A stretch of 36,375 bases of DNA, taken from Opitutia bacterium UBA5964 (GTDB lineage: Bacteria; Verrucomicrobiota; Verrucomicrobiia; Opitutales; Coraliomargaritaceae). A program made the translations under genes and the position numbers. The stretch lies in assembly GCA_002430605.1 (NCBI GenBank), contig DJBY01000123.1, forward strand, positions 42,078 to 78,452. Reading direction: 5' to 3'. Positions 21,969 to 30,094 of this stretch are shown in pieces; position 1 is the first letter of the stretch; each line of letters starts with the position of its first letter. Under the pieces are notes generated by a model. That model saw only the letters and a program-made list of their open reading frames with translations, ran no database searches and had not been told where the DNA came from.

Positions 21969-23966
21969 TTAGCTAGCGTTAATAAGTTCTTGGAAAGCGC
22001 TTTCATCGAGTATCTGAAGTTCGAGTTTAACTGCCTTGGCATATTTCGAGCCACTGGCTTCGCCAGCGATGACGTAGTCCGTTTTCTTGCTGACACTGGT
22101 GCTGGTGCGTCCGCCGACCTTTTCAATCATTTCACTGGCTTCGCTACGGGTTAGGTTTGGCAGCGAGCCAGTGAGGACGAAGATCTTACCCGCGAGCGTA
22201 CTGTCGCCCGTTTCTATCCGTGCGGATTGGAAGTTGAGCCCATAGTCTCGAAGGCGATCAATCAGTGTGATGTGGTCTGGCTCAGCGAACCAGGCGTGTA
22301 GGCTTTGCGCCATGATTGAGCCAAAACCGTCGACTTCTTCGAGTTGTTCTTCGCTTGCGCTCGCGATGGCATCGAGTGATGTGAAGTGTACTTCGAGATC
22401 TTTGGCAGATTGTTTGCCAACATGTGGTATGCCGAGGCCGTGGATGAGTTGCCAGAGTGCGCGCGTCTTGCTCAGTTCGAGAGCGGCAATTAGATTGGTG
22501 GCGGACTTCTCGGCGAATTTATCGAGTTCGAGTAGTTGGTCGATCTCGAGCGTGTAGAGGTCTGCTTGGGTCTTGGCTAATCCACGTGAGACGAGTTGTT
22601 CAACCACTGCGGTGCCAAGATTCTCGATATCCATACAGGCGCGACTGGCGAAGTGCTGCAGGGCGCGTTGTTGGCGGACCGGATCATCCTTACTCGTGAT
22701 GCGCCAGACCGCTTCGGTGGGGTCGCGTTCGGCGACGATGCCGAGTGATTTTAAATGTGCGCCGAAGTCGAACGGTTGGCTATCTGCGGGGCGTTTACTT
22801 TCGATCACGCCAAGTACCTGCGGGATGATCTCACCGGCTTTTTGCACCAATACGGTATCACCTGGGCGGATGTCTTTGCGGCGAATTTCGTCTTCATTGT
22901 GTAGTGTCGCGCGTGATACCGTTGTGCCAGCGAGTTGTACCGGTTGGAGAATCGCCACAGGAGTGACGGCTCCAGTGCGTCCGATCTGGAGGCTGATTTC
23001 TTTGAGCAAGGTTTCCGCGCGTTCGGCTTCGAACTTATAGGCAATCGCCCAGCGTGGAGATTTTGAGGTGAAACCTGCTTCGTCTTGCAGGCGGAAGTCG
23101 TCTAGCTTGACGACTGCACCATCGGTCGGATAGGTGAAATTTTGACGAAGTGTATCCAGTTCTTCAATACTCTCCCAAGCCTGTTCGATGCCGTCGGTCA
23201 GCCAGATTTTTTCTAATACGGAGAAGCCCCAGTCTTTGAGCTTTTTTTGAATCTCGGCTTGATGGCTGAAGAAGCGTGCGGGCTCACATGCGCCGACGCC
23301 GTAGAGCACCATGTCCAGTTTGCGCGCACTTGCTTCGGCTGGGTCGAGCAGTTTGATGGTACCTGCTGCGAGGTTGCGCGGATTAGCGTAGAGCTGTTGG
23401 CCTGCGGCCTCGCGAATTGCGTTGATACGTTCGAATTCTTCGTGACGCATGTAGATCTCGCCACGCACTTCGAGTAGGTCCGGAGCATTTTCAATTGTAT
23501 TGGGCAGGCCTGCGATAGGCCGGACGTTCGAAGTGATGTCGTCGCCCTCAGTGCCATTGCCACGTGAGACTGCGCGGACGAATTTGCCTTTTTCGTAGGT
23601 AAGGCTGACGGCGACGCCGTCTATTTTGGGTTCAACTAGGTAGTTGAGTGTCTGCTCTGGGAAGCGCTTTTCAAGGCGGCGGCCGAACTCGATCAAATCT
23701 CCCATGCTGTAGGTGTTGTCGAGGCTGAGCATCGGCATGCGATGCGTATAGCTTTCAAACGCTTCGAGACGGTCGTCACCAACGGATTGTGTCGGCGATT
23801 CGCTGAAATTAAATTCAGGGCTCGCCGCTTCGAGTGTCGCGAGTTCGGCCTTTAATCGGTCATAGGCCTGATCGTCGATGCTCGGTGTGGCATCTTTATA
23901 ATAGAGGCGATCGTGCTTGGCGATCTCGGCGCGTAGCTTGGTGATGTCTTTTTGTGCGTTGGGCAT
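21969..23966 (-). CDS. ligA: NAD-dependent DNA ligase lacking zinc-finger cysteines
   Basis: Seals nicks during replication and repair using NAD+. 665 aa, the normal LigA size (E. coli 671). The N-terminal domain Ia has the YYxxDxPxIxDxxYD pattern (LYYKDATPSIDDQAYDRL). The nucleotidyltransferase core carries KIDG with Lys114 as the adenylation site, RGNGTEGDDIT and LEVRGEIYM. The OB fold contains the QIGRTGAVTPVA motif. A helix-hairpin-helix domain (~460-575) and BRCT domain (588-665) complete it. The striking feature is residues ~400-435: where LigA normally has a Cys4 zinc finger (CPxC...C...C), the sequence is FDFGAHLKSLGIV...WRITSKDDPVRQQ with no cysteine. The whole protein has only Cys227 and Cys444. 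The frame is continuous, so this is real divergence rather than a frameshift. Confidence 0.97.
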   Translation of the reverse strand: MPNAQKDITKLRAEIAKHDRLYYKDATPSIDDQAYDRLKAELATLEAASPEFNFSESPTQSVGDDRLEAFESYTHRMPMLSLDNTYSMGDLIEFGRRLEKRFPEQTLNYLVEPKIDGVAVSLTYEKGKFVRAVSRGNGTEGDDITSNVRPIAGLPNTIENAPDLLEVRGEIYMRHEEFERINAIREAAGQQLYANPRNLAAGTIKLLDPAEASARKLDMVLYGVGACEPARFFSHQAEIQKKLKDWGFSVLEKIWLTDGIEQAWESIEELDTLRQNFTYPTDGAVVKLDDFRLQDEAGFTSKSPRWAIAYKFEAERAETLLKEISLQIGRTGAVTPVAILQPVQLAGTTVSRATLHNEDEIRRKDIRPGDTVLVQKAGEIIPQVLGVIESKRPADSQPFDFGAHLKSLGIVAERDPTEAVWRITSKDDPVRQQRALQHFASRACMDIENLGTAVVEQLVSRGLAKTQADLYTLEIDQLLELDKFAEKSATNLIAALELSKTRALWQLIHGLGIPHVGKQSAKDLEVHFTSLDAIASASEEQLEEVDGFGSIMAQSLHAWFAEPDHITLIDRLRDYGLNFQSARIETGDSTLAGKIFVLTGSLPNLTRSEASEMIEKVGGRTSTSVSKKTDYVIAGEASGSKYAKAVKLELQILDESAFQELINAS

Positions 23967-24001
23967 GGTGCAAACGTATCTGAATTCTAAAAAAGAGGGG
24001 G

Positions 24002-25375
24002 CTATTGTTTGAGCGCGGCTTCGAGGCAGTAGGTCACCGAGATCCCGGTGCGATAGTTGCCTGCCAGATGGAGTCCTGGGTGATCTTGTTCGATGCGCTC
24101 CATTTCTGCGAGTTGAGCTGCGTAGCCTAGCTTGTATTGCGGGATGGCTTTGTCCCAGTGCTTGTGGTGCACAAAAGTCGGTTGGCCTGTGATGCCTAGG
24201 AGCTGTTCCAACTCTGGTAGCACGGTTCTTTGGAGTGTTTTGGTGTCAGCTGTGGCGCACTCGGGCTGGCGCTCGCCACCGACGAATACCGTGAGTAGCA
24301 CTTCGCCCTTGGGGGCGCGTTGCGGAAAGAGGCTGGAGGGAAACAGCACTCCGAGAATCTTGCGACCTTCGCACTCTGGCACGAGTGCACCAAAGCCGTC
24401 AATCGGGTGCGCGACGTCGACTCGTTTAAAACCCAGGCTTAGCACTGATACCGGCGGATAATCGATTGCATCGAGGCGGCGAAGTTTACCTTGAAGAGCC
24501 GCATCGAACGGAAGGTGGGAAAGGCGATGCGCGGGAACTGTCAGAATGAGTTGATCAAAGCTGTCTTCGATAGTGGTGCCGTCAGGGCTCGACCATGTGA
24601 CTATCCATTGCTCACCAGACTTGCGTATTGAGCTTATGGATACGGCGGTGTGAACGGACTCGCCGAGTGCGGCGGCGAGCTTTTCGGGTAGTTCTGCCAT
24701 GCCATCTCTAAATGAGATGATGCGCTTGCGGGGCTTCGAGCCTTTGTTGGCGCGTGCCGCCTGCATATGGGCAATCGCTCCGCGAATCAGTCCGCCTTGC
24801 TTTTGATCGAAGGCGTGTAGTTTCGGGAAAGCGTGCGGGAGCGAGAGCTTTTCCGGATCACCGGCATAGATGCCACCGACCATTGGATTGATCGCGTAGC
24901 GGTAAAGCTCGTCGCCGAGCCGGCGGCGCGCGAAGTCAGCCACGCTTTCTTCGCCGTCGGCAGAGGCAGCTTTGACAAACGGTTCTTTGAGCACGCGGAG
25001 TTTGCCGAAAAATGACCAAAGCGGGGTGGTGATCGCCGAGATCGGCCCCATGGGAACCACGTGGAGTTTGCCGCCGCGCACGATGAAGCGTTTGTTCGCT
25101 TCTGGCAGGGCTTCGATCATGGAAGAGCTCAGTCCTGGAATGCTGTCGAGAAAGGCTTCGATTTCGAGGCTGTTGAGCAGGATTGAGTTTGGCCCTTCTT
25201 CTGCCAGATAGTCGCCTTGGCGGTGGCTGCGCATTGCTCCGCCGGGGAGGGCGGATTGCTCTAGCACGACGCAGGATTTGCCGCGCTGTTTCAGCTGCCA
25301 AGCACGGGCCAGACCGGATATGCCGGCACCGATGATGCAGGTCTTTGCCGCTGAGTGGTAGTCGGAAGCGTCCAT
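24002..25375 (-). CDS. hemG: Protoporphyrinogen oxidase (HemG/HemY, FAD type)
   Basis: FAD-dependent oxidase that converts protoporphyrinogen IX to protoporphyrin IX. 457 aa from the ATG at 25375; the frame is open to 25480 but the extension is not protein-like. The N-terminal dinucleotide fold TCIIGAGISGLARAWQL has GxGxxG at 16-21, followed by LEQSALPGGAMRS and EEGPNSILL, typical of this family. The C-terminal FAD contact HLAGNYRTGISVTYCLEAAL is also present. The family includes coproporphyrinogen oxidases of Gram-positive type. The oxygen-dependent HemF encoded 3 kb away makes coproporphyrinogen to protoporphyrinogen conversion likely first, so this enzyme probably acts on protoporphyrinogen. 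ligA follows 35 nt downstream. Confidence 0.92.
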   Translation of the reverse strand: MDASDYHSAAKTCIIGAGISGLARAWQLKQRGKSCVVLEQSALPGGAMRSHRQGDYLAEEGPNSILLNSLEIEAFLDSIPGLSSSMIEALPEANKRFIVRGGKLHVVPMGPISAITTPLWSFFGKLRVLKEPFVKAASADGEESVADFARRRLGDELYRYAINPMVGGIYAGDPEKLSLPHAFPKLHAFDQKQGGLIRGAIAHMQAARANKGSKPRKRIISFRDGMAELPEKLAAALGESVHTAVSISSIRKSGEQWIVTWSSPDGTTIEDSFDQLILTVPAHRLSHLPFDAALQGKLRRLDAIDYPPVSVLSLGFKRVDVAHPIDGFGALVPECEGRKILGVLFPSSLFPQRAPKGEVLLTVFVGGERQPECATADTKTLQRTVLPELEQLLGITGQPTFVHHKHWDKAIPQYKLGYAAQLAEMERIEQDHPGLHLAGNYRTGISVTYCLEAALKQ

Positions 25376-25457
25376 ATCTGTTGATTCTGAGTAGGGTTTA
25401 CGCGTGTGTCGAGTTTGCACCTTGTGATTTTGGCGATGCATGATTCGTTTAACGGAG

Positions 25458-26432
25458 ATGAAATATCGTAAATTTGGCAATCTCGGATGGAACGTTTCAG
25501 AAATCGGCTTCGGCGCTTGGGCGATTGGTGGGAGTTGGGGCGAACAGGGCGACCCTGATTCGATGGCAGCGCTGCATCGTGCGGTCGATTCGGGCGTTAA
25601 TTTTATCGATACGGCCGAAGGCTACGGCAATGGCCATAGTGAACAGCTGATTGGCAAGTTTTTGAAAGCGCGTTCGGAGGAGATTTTCGTGGCAACAAAG
25701 ACCCCGCCGATGTCGGGCGCGTGGCCGCCTAGCCCCTACTGTCGCTGGGAGGATCGCTACAGTGAACGGTATTTGCGTGAGAATGTAGAGAAGCGCCTGC
25801 GCAAGTTGAATGTGGAGACGATTGATTTATTGCAGCTGCATACCTGGACGCGTGCATGGAACCGAGACCCGAAGCCGTTGGAGATTCTGCAGAAGCTGAA
25901 GCAAGAGGGGAAGATTCGTGCGGTCGGCATCTCGACGCCAGAGCATGATCAAAATTGTGCGATTGATTTGATGCGTATGGGGATTATCGATTCGCTGCAG
26001 GTGATTTATAATATTTTTGAGCAAGAGCCGGCGGCAGAATTATTGCCTGTGGCCGAAGAGCACGGTGTGGCGATTATTGTGCGTGTGGCCTTTGATGAAG
26101 GGGTGCTAACGGGCAAATACACGAAGGATTATCAATTTCCAGCGGGAGATTTCAGAAATGATTATTTTGCGGGCGATCGCCTGGCACGGGCAGTTACGCG
26201 TGTGGACCGGATTAAATCGAGTCTCGGTGAGGGTGCTCGGAGCATGCCAGAGACGGCGCTGGGTTTTGCACTCGCACATCCTGCCGTGAGCACGGTGATT
26301 GCAGGCACGCGCAATTCGGAACAAGCCGCCGCAAATGCGGCAGTCTCGGACATGCCGCCACTGGATGAGAAGACCTTGAAGGCGTTGCACTCGCATAACT
26401 GGCGGCGTGCTTTCTGGTATGGCGGCAAGTAG
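25458..26432 (+). CDS. Aldo/keto reductase
   Basis: NADPH-dependent oxidoreductase with the (beta/alpha)8 AKR fold, 324 aa. Starting at the ATG at 25458 gives MKYRKFGNLGWNVSEIGFG, the normal AKR opening; an ATG at 25440 would add six residues. The catalytic tetrad is present: Asp51 and Tyr56 in FIDTAEGYGNGHSE, Lys81 in VATKTPP, and His128 in LLQLHTW. The C-terminal cofactor region reads STVIAGTRNSEQAAANA. The substrate cannot be told. It is divergent from hemG with an 82-nt gap and convergent with hemE, so it interrupts the heme cluster without obvious involvement in it. Confidence 0.92.
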   Translation: MKYRKFGNLGWNVSEIGFGAWAIGGSWGEQGDPDSMAALHRAVDSGVNFIDTAEGYGNGHSEQLIGKFLKARSEEIFVATKTPPMSGAWPPSPYCRWEDRYSERYLRENVEKRLRKLNVETIDLLQLHTWTRAWNRDPKPLEILQKLKQEGKIRAVGISTPEHDQNCAIDLMRMGIIDSLQVIYNIFEQEPAAELLPVAEEHGVAIIVRVAFDEGVLTGKYTKDYQFPAGDFRNDYFAGDRLARAVTRVDRIKSSLGEGARSMPETALGFALAHPAVSTVIAGTRNSEQAAANAAVSDMPPLDEKTLKALHSHNWRRAFWYGGK

Positions 26433-26452
26433 TGCTTAGAGTGAGCTCTCCT

Positions 26453-26500
26453 GGGGTAAACCCAGTCGCTACGATTATCTGTAGCGAGCGGGTTTATCCC
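26453..26500. repeat. REP-like palindrome between the aldo/keto reductase gene and hemE
   Basis: Arm ggggtaaacccagtcgctac (26453-26472) pairs with gtagcgagcgggtttatccc (26481-26500) at 17 of 20 positions, plus one G-U, with an 8-nt loop. It sits in a 91-nt convergent spacer. It has no T run on either side, so it looks like a dispersed REP-type palindrome rather than an ordinary terminator. Confidence 0.7.
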
Positions 26501-26523
26501 GCGATTGCATTTGCCATGCGAAC

Positions 26524-27555
26524 TTACGCGTTCTTCTGGCCGGTCACGACTTCCATCAAGGCTTCGACACATTCGATCTTGGCGCTCGGTATCATACCGT
26601 GGCCGAGGTTGAAGATGAAGCCCGGCTGTTTGCCTGCTTGATCCAGCACACGCTGCGCTTCGATCCGAGTGATCTCGGGGGTCGTCGTCAATACGACGGG
26701 GTCGAGGTTGCCTTGGATCGCGGTGCCGTGGTTAAGTGTGCTGCGCACGCGGTGCAAATTTATAGTCCAGTCGAGGCTGAGGACCGAGGCGCCAGTGTCG
26801 ATTTGATCGGCTGCTTTGTGCCCCATACCTTTTGCATAGAGGATCACCGGTACACGTTTTTTGAGCTCTGTAATAATGTGGCGAATCCAGCGTAGCGACC
26901 ACGCTTCGTAATGCGTGGCTGGGCAAATTGCGCCCCATGAATCGAAGATTTGCAGGGCATCGGCACCTGCGTCGATCTGCATGTGCAGGTATTCGACGAT
27001 CGCACTGGTGAGCTTTTGCATGAGTGCTTCGAACTGCTCTGGCTGATCCCATGCGAGTTTCTTGATGGCAACAAAATCCTTGGCTGAGCCTCCTTCGACC
27101 ATGTAACAAGCAAGCGTCCAAGGAGAGCCGCAGAAACCGAGCAGTGCTTTTTCGTCACCCATTTTAGTGCGAGTGAGTTTGAGCGCTTCGGCGACGTAGT
27201 TAAGCTTCTCGGTGATTTTTGATGAGTCGAGTGCGGCAATCTTCTCTGGTGTATCGAGCAGGTAGTCCATGCCGATGCCCCCTTGGTCGCGGAAATGATA
27301 GCCTTGGCCGAGTGCTTCGGGAATCACCAGAATGTCAGAGAAGATGACTGCGGCATCGAGGGGGAAGCGCTTCAGCGGCTGCAGGGTGACTTCGGCGGCT
27401 AGTTCCGGTGTGCGTACCATTGTGACGAAGTCGTGCTTAGCCTTGAGTTCGCGATATTCTGGCAAGTAGCGGCCAGCTTGACGCATGAGCCAGATCGGTG
27501 GGCGATCGACAGGCTGGCAATGGGCGGCGGCAAGAAAACGTTCACGAGAGTTCAT
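26524..27555 (-). CDS. hemE: Uroporphyrinogen decarboxylase
   Basis: Cytosolic enzyme that decarboxylates the four acetate groups of uroporphyrinogen III to give coproporphyrinogen III. 343 aa from the ATG at 27555, which gives MNSRERFLAAAHCQPVDRPP, the usual start. Signatures are IWLMRQAGRYLPEYR (21-35) and the catalytic aspartate Asp74 in FSDILVIPEALGQ. GFCGSPWTLACYMVEGG and IFDSWGAICPATHYE are further family landmarks. The frame runs on to an ATG at 27615 that overlaps the hemF stop as TAATG, but those 20 extra codons coincide with a period-7 repeat and do not look like protein. It is downstream of hemF on the same strand. Confidence 0.96.
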   Translation of the reverse strand: MNSRERFLAAAHCQPVDRPPIWLMRQAGRYLPEYRELKAKHDFVTMVRTPELAAEVTLQPLKRFPLDAAVIFSDILVIPEALGQGYHFRDQGGIGMDYLLDTPEKIAALDSSKITEKLNYVAEALKLTRTKMGDEKALLGFCGSPWTLACYMVEGGSAKDFVAIKKLAWDQPEQFEALMQKLTSAIVEYLHMQIDAGADALQIFDSWGAICPATHYEAWSLRWIRHIITELKKRVPVILYAKGMGHKAADQIDTGASVLSLDWTINLHRVRSTLNHGTAIQGNLDPVVLTTTPEITRIEAQRVLDQAGKQPGFIFNLGHGMIPSAKIECVEALMEVVTGQKNA

Positions 27556-27597
27556 AGTGGTGGAAATTAAGAATGAGAAATTAGGACGGAGGTCTGC
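27556..27597. repeat. Period-7 degenerate repeat between hemF and hemE
   Basis: In 7-nt steps on the plus strand: agtggtg, gaaatta, agaatga, gaaatta, ggacgga, ggtctgc. The word gaaatta recurs exactly two periods apart. This is consistent with the stretch being spacer and with hemE starting at 27555. Confidence 0.55.
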
Positions 27598-27614
27598 TGG
27601 AGATGGCAAAGCCA

Positions 27615-28541
27615 TTAGGAACTTTGATTAATTGCGAGCCAATCTTTTGGTTTTAGAAACACGTCGTAGAGCGTGGCTTCGGCAGAATCTGGCTCTGGGT
27701 GCCAGTCGTAGTCCCAGCGCACGAGCGGGGGGAGTGACATGAGAATCGATTCGGTGCGGCCTTTGGATTGTAGGCCGAAGTGAGTGCCGCGGTCATGGAC
27801 AAGGTTGAACTCGACATAGCGGCCACGGCGGTAGAGTTGGAAATTACGTTCGCGCTCGGTGTAGGGCGCGGCTTTGCGCTTAGCGACGATTGGCTGATAC
27901 GCTGGCATGAAATGGTCGCCTACGGATTGCATAAAGGCAAAGGCTTGCTCGAAACCACCTGCACTGAAGTCGTCGAAGAAGATGCCGCCGATTCCGCGTG
28001 GTTCGTTGCGGTGCGGGAGAAAGAAGTATGTATCGCAGATGTCTTTGAATTTTGAATACAACTCACTGCCGAAAGGCGCGCAGGCGTCGCGCGCGGTTTG
28101 ATGCCAGTGTACGGCGTCTTCGATGTGTCCATAGTAGGGGGTCAGATCAAACCCGCCGCCAAACCACCAGATTGGTTCACCTTCTGGAGGTTCTGCATAA
28201 AAGAAGCGCACGTTCATGTGCGTCGTCGGCACATGTGGATTGAGCGGGTGACAGACTACTGAGACACCCATCGCTCGAAATGGTGCACCAGCCAACTGTG
28301 GTCGAGTTGCAGTGGCAGAGGGGGGCAGGCTGGCTCCTTGTACGTCGGAGAAATTGATACCCGCCTTTTCAAACACAGCACCACCTTCGAGCACACGCGA
28401 GCGACCGCCGCCACCTTCGGGGCGGTCCCAATTGTCTTCGCGAAATTGGCAGCTGCCGTCCTCACTTTCAAGAGCAGTGCCAATGCGGTCTTGGAGGTCG
28501 AGCAGGTAGTTGCGGACGATTTCTGGGTCTACGGTTAGCAT
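27615..28541 (-). CDS. hemF: Oxygen-dependent coproporphyrinogen III oxidase
   Basis: Converts coproporphyrinogen III to protoporphyrinogen IX with O2. 308 aa from the ATG at 28541 (the frame extends to 28580 with 13 unlikely residues). HemF signatures are RPEGGGGRSRVLEGGAVFEKA, then HPLNPHVPTTHMNVRFF with the conserved histidines, then WWFGGGFDLTPYY, GIGGIFFDDFSAGG, YTERERNFQLYRRGRYVEFN and FGLQSKGRTESILMSLPP. It is immediately upstream of hemE. The presence of the O2-dependent enzyme agrees with an organism that respires with a caa3 oxidase. Confidence 0.97.
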   Translation of the reverse strand: MLTVDPEIVRNYLLDLQDRIGTALESEDGSCQFREDNWDRPEGGGGRSRVLEGGAVFEKAGINFSDVQGASLPPSATATRPQLAGAPFRAMGVSVVCHPLNPHVPTTHMNVRFFYAEPPEGEPIWWFGGGFDLTPYYGHIEDAVHWHQTARDACAPFGSELYSKFKDICDTYFFLPHRNEPRGIGGIFFDDFSAGGFEQAFAFMQSVGDHFMPAYQPIVAKRKAAPYTERERNFQLYRRGRYVEFNLVHDRGTHFGLQSKGRTESILMSLPPLVRWDYDWHPEPDSAEATLYDVFLKPKDWLAINQSS

Positions 28542-28592
28542 GAAAGACAGGAACTTGTTGCAGATTTCGCTGGGGCACAAATACTTTTGAAG

Positions 28593-29531
28593 ATGTCAGA
28601 ACATCTTTTACCAGACCCGCTCGTCGCGAATTTGCCGAAATCGGTGATTATTTTTGGGTGTGGTTATATCGGCACGGCTTTGGCGGAGCTGTTGTTAGCG
28701 TCTGGCGTGCGGGTCGGTGCATTGACCCGCAACCTCGAGAAAGCGGCGCGACTGCGGGAGCTGGGGGTGCACGAGGTGATTATTGCTGACTTAGACAGCG
28801 AGTCTTGGCATGATCAGGTTTCACCGGCTTATGAGGCAGTGGTGAATTGCGTGAGCTCGGCGGGTGGCGGAATTGATGGCTATCGGAAGTCGTATTTGGA
28901 AGGACAGCGCTCGATTCTGAAATGGGCAAAGGGGCGCGGCATTCAGAGTTTTTTGTATACCAGTAGCACGTCAGTCTATCCGCAGGATGGCGGAGTGAGG
29001 GTCGATGAAACTGCCGATACTGCCGACGCGCCGCTGACCGGACAGGTGCTGTGCGAGTCAGAGCGTCTGCTGGCGGATGCCGCTGATGCCTTTGGCGCGT
29101 GGTATGTGCTGCGCCTCGCAGGTATATATGGACCGAGGCGGCACTATCTGCTGGATTTGTTGCGCTCGGGGGAGTCGGTGATTCCTGGAGTCGGTGACTA
29201 TTTTCTAAATTTGATCCACCGCGACGATGTTGTGACTGCAATCTGCACTGCACTAGTTCATCACTCATCGGTGACATCTGGTATTTATAATGTCTCAGAT
29301 GATCAGCCTGCCACCAAAGCGGAGCTAGTTGCCTGGTTGGCCCAGCAATTGGGGCAAGTGCCGCCGCGTTTTGATCCTGAGCATGTATCGCCTCGCTTGC
29401 AGCGCCGAGGCGGGCGAATGCCGAGTCGGCAGATTTCAAGTGCGAAGCTTCGCGAGACGTTCGGATGGTCGCCGCAGTATGAGGATTTCCGAGCTGGTTA
29501 TCGCGGTCTGTTGGGCATGAAAAAAGTATAA
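28593..29531 (+). CDS. Atypical SDR, NAD(P)-binding epimerase-like protein
   Basis: 312 aa. Rossmann fold with SVIIFGCGYIGTALAELLL (GxGxxG at 22-27) and an acceptor site after beta 2 (LTRN). The active-site strand is FLYTSSTSVYPQDG, but the usual YxxxK is absent: the expected position reads VLCESERLL. The downstream Rossmann features VLRLAGIYGPRR and NLIHRDDVVTAI are those of YeeZ-like proteins. Such atypical SDRs bind NAD(P) but may not be classical dehydrogenases. The ATG at 28593 was chosen over a TTG at 28587. It is divergent from hemF with a 51-nt gap and may lead the plus-strand run that follows. Confidence 0.8.
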   Translation: MSEHLLPDPLVANLPKSVIIFGCGYIGTALAELLLASGVRVGALTRNLEKAARLRELGVHEVIIADLDSESWHDQVSPAYEAVVNCVSSAGGGIDGYRKSYLEGQRSILKWAKGRGIQSFLYTSSTSVYPQDGGVRVDETADTADAPLTGQVLCESERLLADAADAFGAWYVLRLAGIYGPRRHYLLDLLRSGESVIPGVGDYFLNLIHRDDVVTAICTALVHHSSVTSGIYNVSDDQPATKAELVAWLAQQLGQVPPRFDPEHVSPRLQRRGGRMPSRQISSAKLRETFGWSPQYEDFRAGYRGLLGMKKV

Positions 29532-29586
29532 GCCCATTTAGAAACTGGAGTTGCCAGTTGGAGAGAAATTTCTATTATTATTACTT

Positions 29587-30039
29587 ATGCCTTTAAATAA
29601 AGTTTCTGTTGCCATTCTACTTAAAGAGAAAAGCACTTCCGTCTATTGTATTGCGATCAATTCGACAGTGGAAGCAGCGGTCTCAGAAATGAATCGGCAG
29701 CGTGTCGGGTCAATCATCGTGAAGGATGCAGGTCGGGTCGCCGGTATTTTTACTGAGCGTGATGTGTTGACGCGTGTTGTTGCCGCTGGGCGTGACCCCA
29801 AGACGACTGCTGTGAGTGAAGTCATGACGACGGACTACTTGTCGATTACAAAAGATACATCGGTAGAAGATGCGATGCAGATGATGACTGACAAGCGCGT
29901 GCGTCACTTGCCAGTGTTTGATGACGCTCAGTTGCTCGGTCTGATTTCGATTGGCGACGTCACGCGTTGGTTGTTGAAGGTGAATGAGATGGAGGCTGAG
30001 AACCTGCGTCGTTATGTCCTAGATGATTATCCGGGTTGA
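29587..30039 (+). CDS. CBS-pair domain protein
   Basis: 150 aa, essentially one Bateman module. The two CBS repeats are visible as VEAAVSEMNRQRVGSIIVKD...VAGIFTERDVLTRV and VEDAMQMMTDKRVRHLPVFD...LLGLISIGDVTRWLL, separated by VSEVMTTDYLSI. Such modules bind adenine nucleotides or S-adenosylmethionine and regulate partner proteins. ATG at 29587; a TTG at 29551 would add 12 residues. The cNMP-FHA gene begins 55 nt downstream, so the two may be a signalling pair. Confidence 0.9.
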   Translation: MPLNKVSVAILLKEKSTSVYCIAINSTVEAAVSEMNRQRVGSIIVKDAGRVAGIFTERDVLTRVVAAGRDPKTTAVSEVMTTDYLSITKDTSVEDAMQMMTDKRVRHLPVFDDAQLLGLISIGDVTRWLLKVNEMEAENLRRYVLDDYPG

Positions 30040-30094
30040 ATGATTTTACTGAAATTTCCGTAGCTACTGTAAGTATGATTTTTTTATTTTTCTG

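Noticed and set aside
27556..27615. hemE starting at the ATG that overlaps the hemF stop (TAATG)
   Set aside because: The added 20 codons coincide with a period-7 repeat and the family start is at 27555; coupling is possible but not supported by the protein sequence.
29543..29559. Small hairpin aactgg/ccagtt after the SDR gene as a terminator
   Set aside because: Only a 6-bp stem and no immediate T run; too weak to call.
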